Origin: Flavobacteriaceae bacterium
GTDB taxonomy: Bacteria; Bacteroidota; Bacteroidia; Flavobacteriales; Flavobacteriaceae
Length of the DNA stretch: 64,000 nucleotides
NCBI GenBank assembly: GCA_018646605.1
Contig: JABGUL010000034.1
Location: 1-64,000 of the forward strand
Direction of reading: 5' to 3'
The notes beneath the pieces were generated by a model, which worked only from the letters and a program-made list of their open reading frames with translations, was not told where the DNA came from and did not search any database. Shown here in pieces: positions 61,002 through 64,000 of this stretch (its first letter is position 1; each line of letters starts with the position of its first letter). A program made the translations under genes and the position numbers.

Positions 61002-62437
61002 AATTACAAAAGGATTTTTCAAAAGTACTTGCTACTCCACTATTTGAAGTGTTACAACAAACAGTAGCAGAATCAAATACTTTGGGTTATGTTATTGGTG
61101 GATTTGTTAGAGATCACCTCCTAAATCGTTCCCATAAAAAAGATATTGATATTGTAGCATTGGATTCAGGAATTGATCTTGCCATTGCAGTTCAAAACAA
61201 GCTAAAAGGAGCAAAAGCGGTACAAGTATTCAAAACCTATGGTACTGCAATGGTGCATTGGAATAATACTGATTTAGAATTTGTAGGCGCACGCAAAGAA
61301 TCCTATTCCAAAGAAAGCAGAAATCCAGAGGTGAAACCAGGGACTCTAGAGGATGATCAAAACAGACGTGATTTTACTATTAACGCCTTAGCAATTAGTC
61401 TTAATAAAGACGACTTTGGATTGCTTATCGATCCCTTTAACGGGTTAAAAGACTTGGAAGAGGGTGTCCTTCGTACTCCCCTAGATCCTGACATAACCTA
61501 TTCAGATGATCCCCTACGGATGCTGCGAGCCATTCGGTTTGCCACTCAATTGGATTTCACTATAGCTAGTGACTCTTATGATTCCATTAGTCGCAATGCA
61601 GAGCGAATTGATATTATAACAAAAGAGCGGATCGTAGAGGAGTTGAATAAAATATTAATGACGCCAAAACCCTCCAAAGGATTTATTTTATTGGAAAAGA
61701 CGGGACTTCTTCAAAGAATACTTCCAGAATTAATTGATCTAAAAGGGGTTGAAGAAATTGAAGGGCAAAAACACAAAGACAACTTTTATCACACTTTAGA
61801 AGTCGTCGATAATTTATGTAAAAACAGTGATGATTTATGGTTGCGTTGGGCTGCTTTACTCCATGATATTGGCAAGGCACCAACAAAAAAATTTAAACCG
61901 CCAGTGGGCTGGACATTCCACAACCATGAGTTTGTCGGAGCCAAAATGACTTACAATCTTTTTAAACGCATGAAAATGCCATTAAACGAAAAAATGAAAT
62001 TCGTACAAAAGATGGTGTTCATGAGCTCACGACCCATTATCATTGCAGAAGAGCAAGTGACCGATTCCGCCATAAGAAGGTTAGTTTTTGATGCAGGACC
62101 TTTTATAGACGATTTGATCACTCTATGTGAAGCTGATATCACAACAAAAAACCCAGAACGCTTTGAACGCTATCACAATAATTTTAAAATAGTCCGTGAA
62201 AAAATTATTTTAGTTGAGGAGAAAGATCATTTACGAAATTTTCAACCTCCAATCAGTGGGGAAACCATTATGAAATATTTTGATCTCAAGCCTTCCAAAG
62301 AAATCGGATTGATTAAAGAAGCAATAAAAGAAGCGATTTTAGAAGGAGAAATTCCAAATGAAAGAGAGGCTGCTTTAAAAAAAATGAAATCAGAAGGAAA
62401 AAAATTAGGACTTACGTTTCATGAAAAAGCAATTTAA
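60998..62437 (+). CDS. cca: CCA tRNA nucleotidyltransferase with HD domain
   Basis: The enzyme adds CCA to tRNA 3' ends, needed here since the tRNA genes in the window encode none. The 479-aa protein starts from GTG and has GYVIGGFVRDHLLNRSHKKDIDIVAL (nucleotidyltransferase GG...RD...DxD), RRDFTINALAIS and DPLRMLRAIRFATQL. An HD domain follows (LLHDIGKAPTKKF). It overlaps ctaA by 17 bases. Confidence 0.94.
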   Translation: MKLQKDFSKVLATPLFEVLQQTVAESNTLGYVIGGFVRDHLLNRSHKKDIDIVALDSGIDLAIAVQNKLKGAKAVQVFKTYGTAMVHWNNTDLEFVGARKESYSKESRNPEVKPGTLEDDQNRRDFTINALAISLNKDDFGLLIDPFNGLKDLEEGVLRTPLDPDITYSDDPLRMLRAIRFATQLDFTIASDSYDSISRNAERIDIITKERIVEELNKILMTPKPSKGFILLEKTGLLQRILPELIDLKGVEEIEGQKHKDNFYHTLEVVDNLCKNSDDLWLRWAALLHDIGKAPTKKFKPPVGWTFHNHEFVGAKMTYNLFKRMKMPLNEKMKFVQKMVFMSSRPIIIAEEQVTDSAIRRLVFDAGPFIDDLITLCEADITTKNPERFERYHNNFKIVREKIILVEEKDHLRNFQPPISGETIMKYFDLKPSKEIGLIKEAIKEAILEGEIPNEREAALKKMKSEGKKLGLTFHEKAI

Positions 62438-63437
62438 ACCACTTATTATAACTAGCCTAATTCTAGTCTATCTTGTGATTGCAGCAGGTGCTGTTGTTCG
62501 TATGACCGGAAGTGGAATGGGTTGTCCTGATTGGCCAAAATGCTTTGGTTATTTGATCCCCCCTACTGAAAGAAATCAGCTGGACTGGAAGTCTAATCAC
62601 CAATATCGTGAGGGAGAAGTAATTATTGTCAATGAAAGTTTGCGTGTAGCTTCATCTGATTTCAACTCCTCAGAAGAATACGAATCTAAGAACTGGGAAA
62701 CCTACACCAAACATGATTACGCGCTATTTAATGCCACGCACACTTGGATTGAATTCATCAATCGTCTATTGGGTGCCTTGGCTGGACTCGCAACTTTATT
62801 TCTTTTTATTAGTTCACTTTGGAGGATTAAAACAGATCTTTTATCAATGGTAATATCCTTTTTGGTTGTATTAGGAATGGGATTTCAAGGGTGGCTAGGA
62901 AAAACAGTCGTAGATTCTAATTTACTCCCCTACAAAATTACCATTCACATGGCAATGGCCCTTTTGATTGTACTCCTACTAATTATCCTTCTAGCTCGAG
63001 AAAAGCGATCTAAAAAAATATTAAAAAATACCGCCTTACTTCAAAAAGTTTTAGGGTTTGGATTAATATTAACCCTTATTCAAATTGGAATGGGAACTCA
63101 AGTACGTCAATTTGTAGATGATCAAATGCATGCTTTTAACCTAGAAAACACCTCAGCTTGGCTGGCTAATGCGCCACTCATGTTTTATTTTCATCGAAGC
63201 TTTTCTTTACTTGTACTTTTGGTGCACGGTTATCTTGGTTATTTACTTTACAAAAATAAAATGGTACCCACTGTATTTACTCTAATTTTATCTTTACTCT
63301 CTGTAGAGATTTTAACAGGGATATGGATGTACTATTTTGATTTCCCCTTTTCTTCTCAACCCCTACATCTTATAATGGCCTCCTTATTATTTGGAGCACA
63401 AAGTTATTTTATGTTGACCCTTAAAAAACAATTATGA
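62421..63437 (+). CDS. ctaA: COX15/CtaA-family haem A synthase
   Basis: The enzyme oxidises haem O to haem A for cytochrome c oxidase. The 338-aa membrane protein has eight helices and four conserved histidines: VVRMTGSGMGCPDWPKCFG, THTWIEFINRLLGALAG, ITIHMAMALLIVLLL and FYFHRSFSLLVLLVHGYLG, with a last helix near HLIMASLLFGAQSYF. It follows cca with an overlap of 17 bases. Confidence 0.93.
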   Translation: MKKQFKPLIITSLILVYLVIAAGAVVRMTGSGMGCPDWPKCFGYLIPPTERNQLDWKSNHQYREGEVIIVNESLRVASSDFNSSEEYESKNWETYTKHDYALFNATHTWIEFINRLLGALAGLATLFLFISSLWRIKTDLLSMVISFLVVLGMGFQGWLGKTVVDSNLLPYKITIHMAMALLIVLLLIILLAREKRSKKILKNTALLQKVLGFGLILTLIQIGMGTQVRQFVDDQMHAFNLENTSAWLANAPLMFYFHRSFSLLVLLVHGYLGYLLYKNKMVPTVFTLILSLLSVEILTGIWMYYFDFPFSSQPLHLIMASLLFGAQSYFMLTLKKQL

Positions 63438-63937
63438 TTTATAGAATTCGAGTTATTTTAGATGTAAAAGAGGATGTACTTCGCGATATCGAAATTGATG
63501 AAACGGCAACCTTAGAAGATTTTCACCACGCTGTTACTCAGTCTTTTGGATTTTTAGGAAATGAAATGGCCTCATTTTATTCCACCAATGACGATTGGGA
63601 ACAGGGAGATGAAATGCCTTTAGAATCTATGGATACTTCTCAGCCAAATTATGGTGAGACAATACTAAATACTATTTTCTCTGCCGATACACATAAACTA
63701 CTTTATATCTACGATTTCCTTAATCTATGGACTTTCTTTATTGAATTAATGGAGGTTGGAGAGTTGATTGTTGGCACAAACTATCCTAATCTTATTCATG
63801 CTGAGGGAGAAGTCCCAGAAGAAGCTCCTGACAAATCATTTGAAAGTGATACACCCTTTAAGGAAGAAGGTTTTGAAGATGATCTCGATGATAATGATTC
63901 CGATCAGCAGGATTATGATGACAGTGATTTCTACTAA
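63434..63937 (+). CDS. pRiA4b ORF-3-family protein
   Basis: The 167-aa protein begins MIYRIRVILDVKEDVLRDIEI, with ATLEDFHHAVTQSFGFLGNEMASFY and KLLYIYDFLNLWTFFIELMEV. These resemble the plasmid pRiA4b ORF-3 family, often found in mobile elements but also in chromosomes. The last 30 residues are almost all acidic (DDLDDNDSDQQDYDDSDFY). The function is unknown. It overlaps ctaA by 4 bases. Confidence 0.85.
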   Translation: MIYRIRVILDVKEDVLRDIEIDETATLEDFHHAVTQSFGFLGNEMASFYSTNDDWEQGDEMPLESMDTSQPNYGETILNTIFSADTHKLLYIYDFLNLWTFFIELMEVGELIVGTNYPNLIHAEGEVPEEAPDKSFESDTPFKEEGFEDDLDDNDSDQQDYDDSDFY

Positions 63938-64000
63938 AACTGACTATGCGTGTCAACTTCCTCATAATGTTTTCTAACATATTCAAAGGAGGCTTTCATG
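63934..64000 (-). CDS. 3' end of a minus-strand gene running off the window
   Basis: The last 22 codons, read from the right edge to the stop at 63934-63936, give KASFEYVRKHYEEVDTHSQF. The strand and lack of stops suggest the end of a longer gene. A start ATG at 63999 is probably internal. The protein cannot be identified from this piece. It overlaps the previous gene by 4 bases in convergent orientation. Confidence 0.45.
   Translation of the reverse strand, partial: MKASFEYVRKHYEEVDTHSQF

Noticed and set aside
63434-63937. pRiA4b ORF-3-like gene as a sign of a mobile element
   Set aside because: The family also occurs as stable chromosomal genes. The gene overlaps ctaA by 4 bases and lies in a core operon, with no terminal repeats or transposase, so I do not call an element here.

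Overview
The window is a chromosomal segment of a marine-type, AT-rich member of the Flavobacteriaceae (Bacteroidetes). The evidence is the gliding lipoprotein gene gldI, the long Bacteroidetes-type signal peptidase I, the parA-parB-DUF5683-dapB-lepB-wbqC cluster, TAnnTTTG promoter elements, few recognisable Shine-Dalgarno sites, and many lipoproteins.

Region 1 (1 to about 4640) is the right end of a genomic island. It holds a mcrC gene with a mcrB gene cut off just before its Walker B motif, a short array of four tiny genes separated by a repeated intergenic module, and a tyrosine recombinase. Two tandem arm-type repeats lie beside the recombinase, followed by a tRNA 3'-end remnant and its terminator, which mark the attachment site. 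The intact tRNA and the other end of the island lie left of the window.

Region 2 (4.8-16.1 kb) carries a secreted protein of unknown role and a carbohydrate set: two twin-arginine-type Gfo/Idh/MocA oxidoreductases, a DUF1080 lipoprotein, an exported TIM-barrel isomerase/epimerase and GalE. Among these sit an OmpA-family protein with calcium-binding type repeats and a serine carboxypeptidase. A flavin split-barrel protein and a DUF3089 lipoprotein end the block. The set suggests periplasmic processing of glycosides through 3-keto intermediates, but this is inference.

Region 3 (16.2-22.5 kb) contains stress and envelope genes: Cu/Zn superoxide dismutase, an acyltransferase, a CoA-type Nudix hydrolase, a cyclophilin lipoprotein, OxyR, and a PadR-PspC pair. 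Two tRNA-Pro genes (UGG, GGG) follow at 22.6-23.1 kb, and then a stretch with the decayed C-terminus of a TonB-dependent receptor.

Region 4 (23.8-64 kb) is mostly conserved core genome in tight operons. It begins with a sugar dehydrogenase, cytochrome c and an FtsB-like protein, then the parAB-dapB-lepB-wbqC cluster. A minus-strand block follows (exonuclease-like, two rhomboids, mutL, ribH, TPR), facing recF and a DUF721 gene. Next come ndk, nrnA, gldI and a cyclophilin-FKBP fusion, then DUF3810, an rRNA/tRNA methyltransferase, relA/spoT, a Fur-family gene, purA, an OstA-like gene and an aminotransferase. The last part holds a TPR protein, two tandem DUF368 genes, aroE, a DUF349 protein, a minus-strand mazG-DUF5606-def-ruvX block, and dapD, sua5, cca, ctaA and a pRiA4b-ORF3 family gene. 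The window ends in the 3' part of a minus-strand gene.

I did not find a clear new defence system. The best candidate for something undescribed is the four-gene array with repeated intergenic modules beside the island recombinase (2001-3125).
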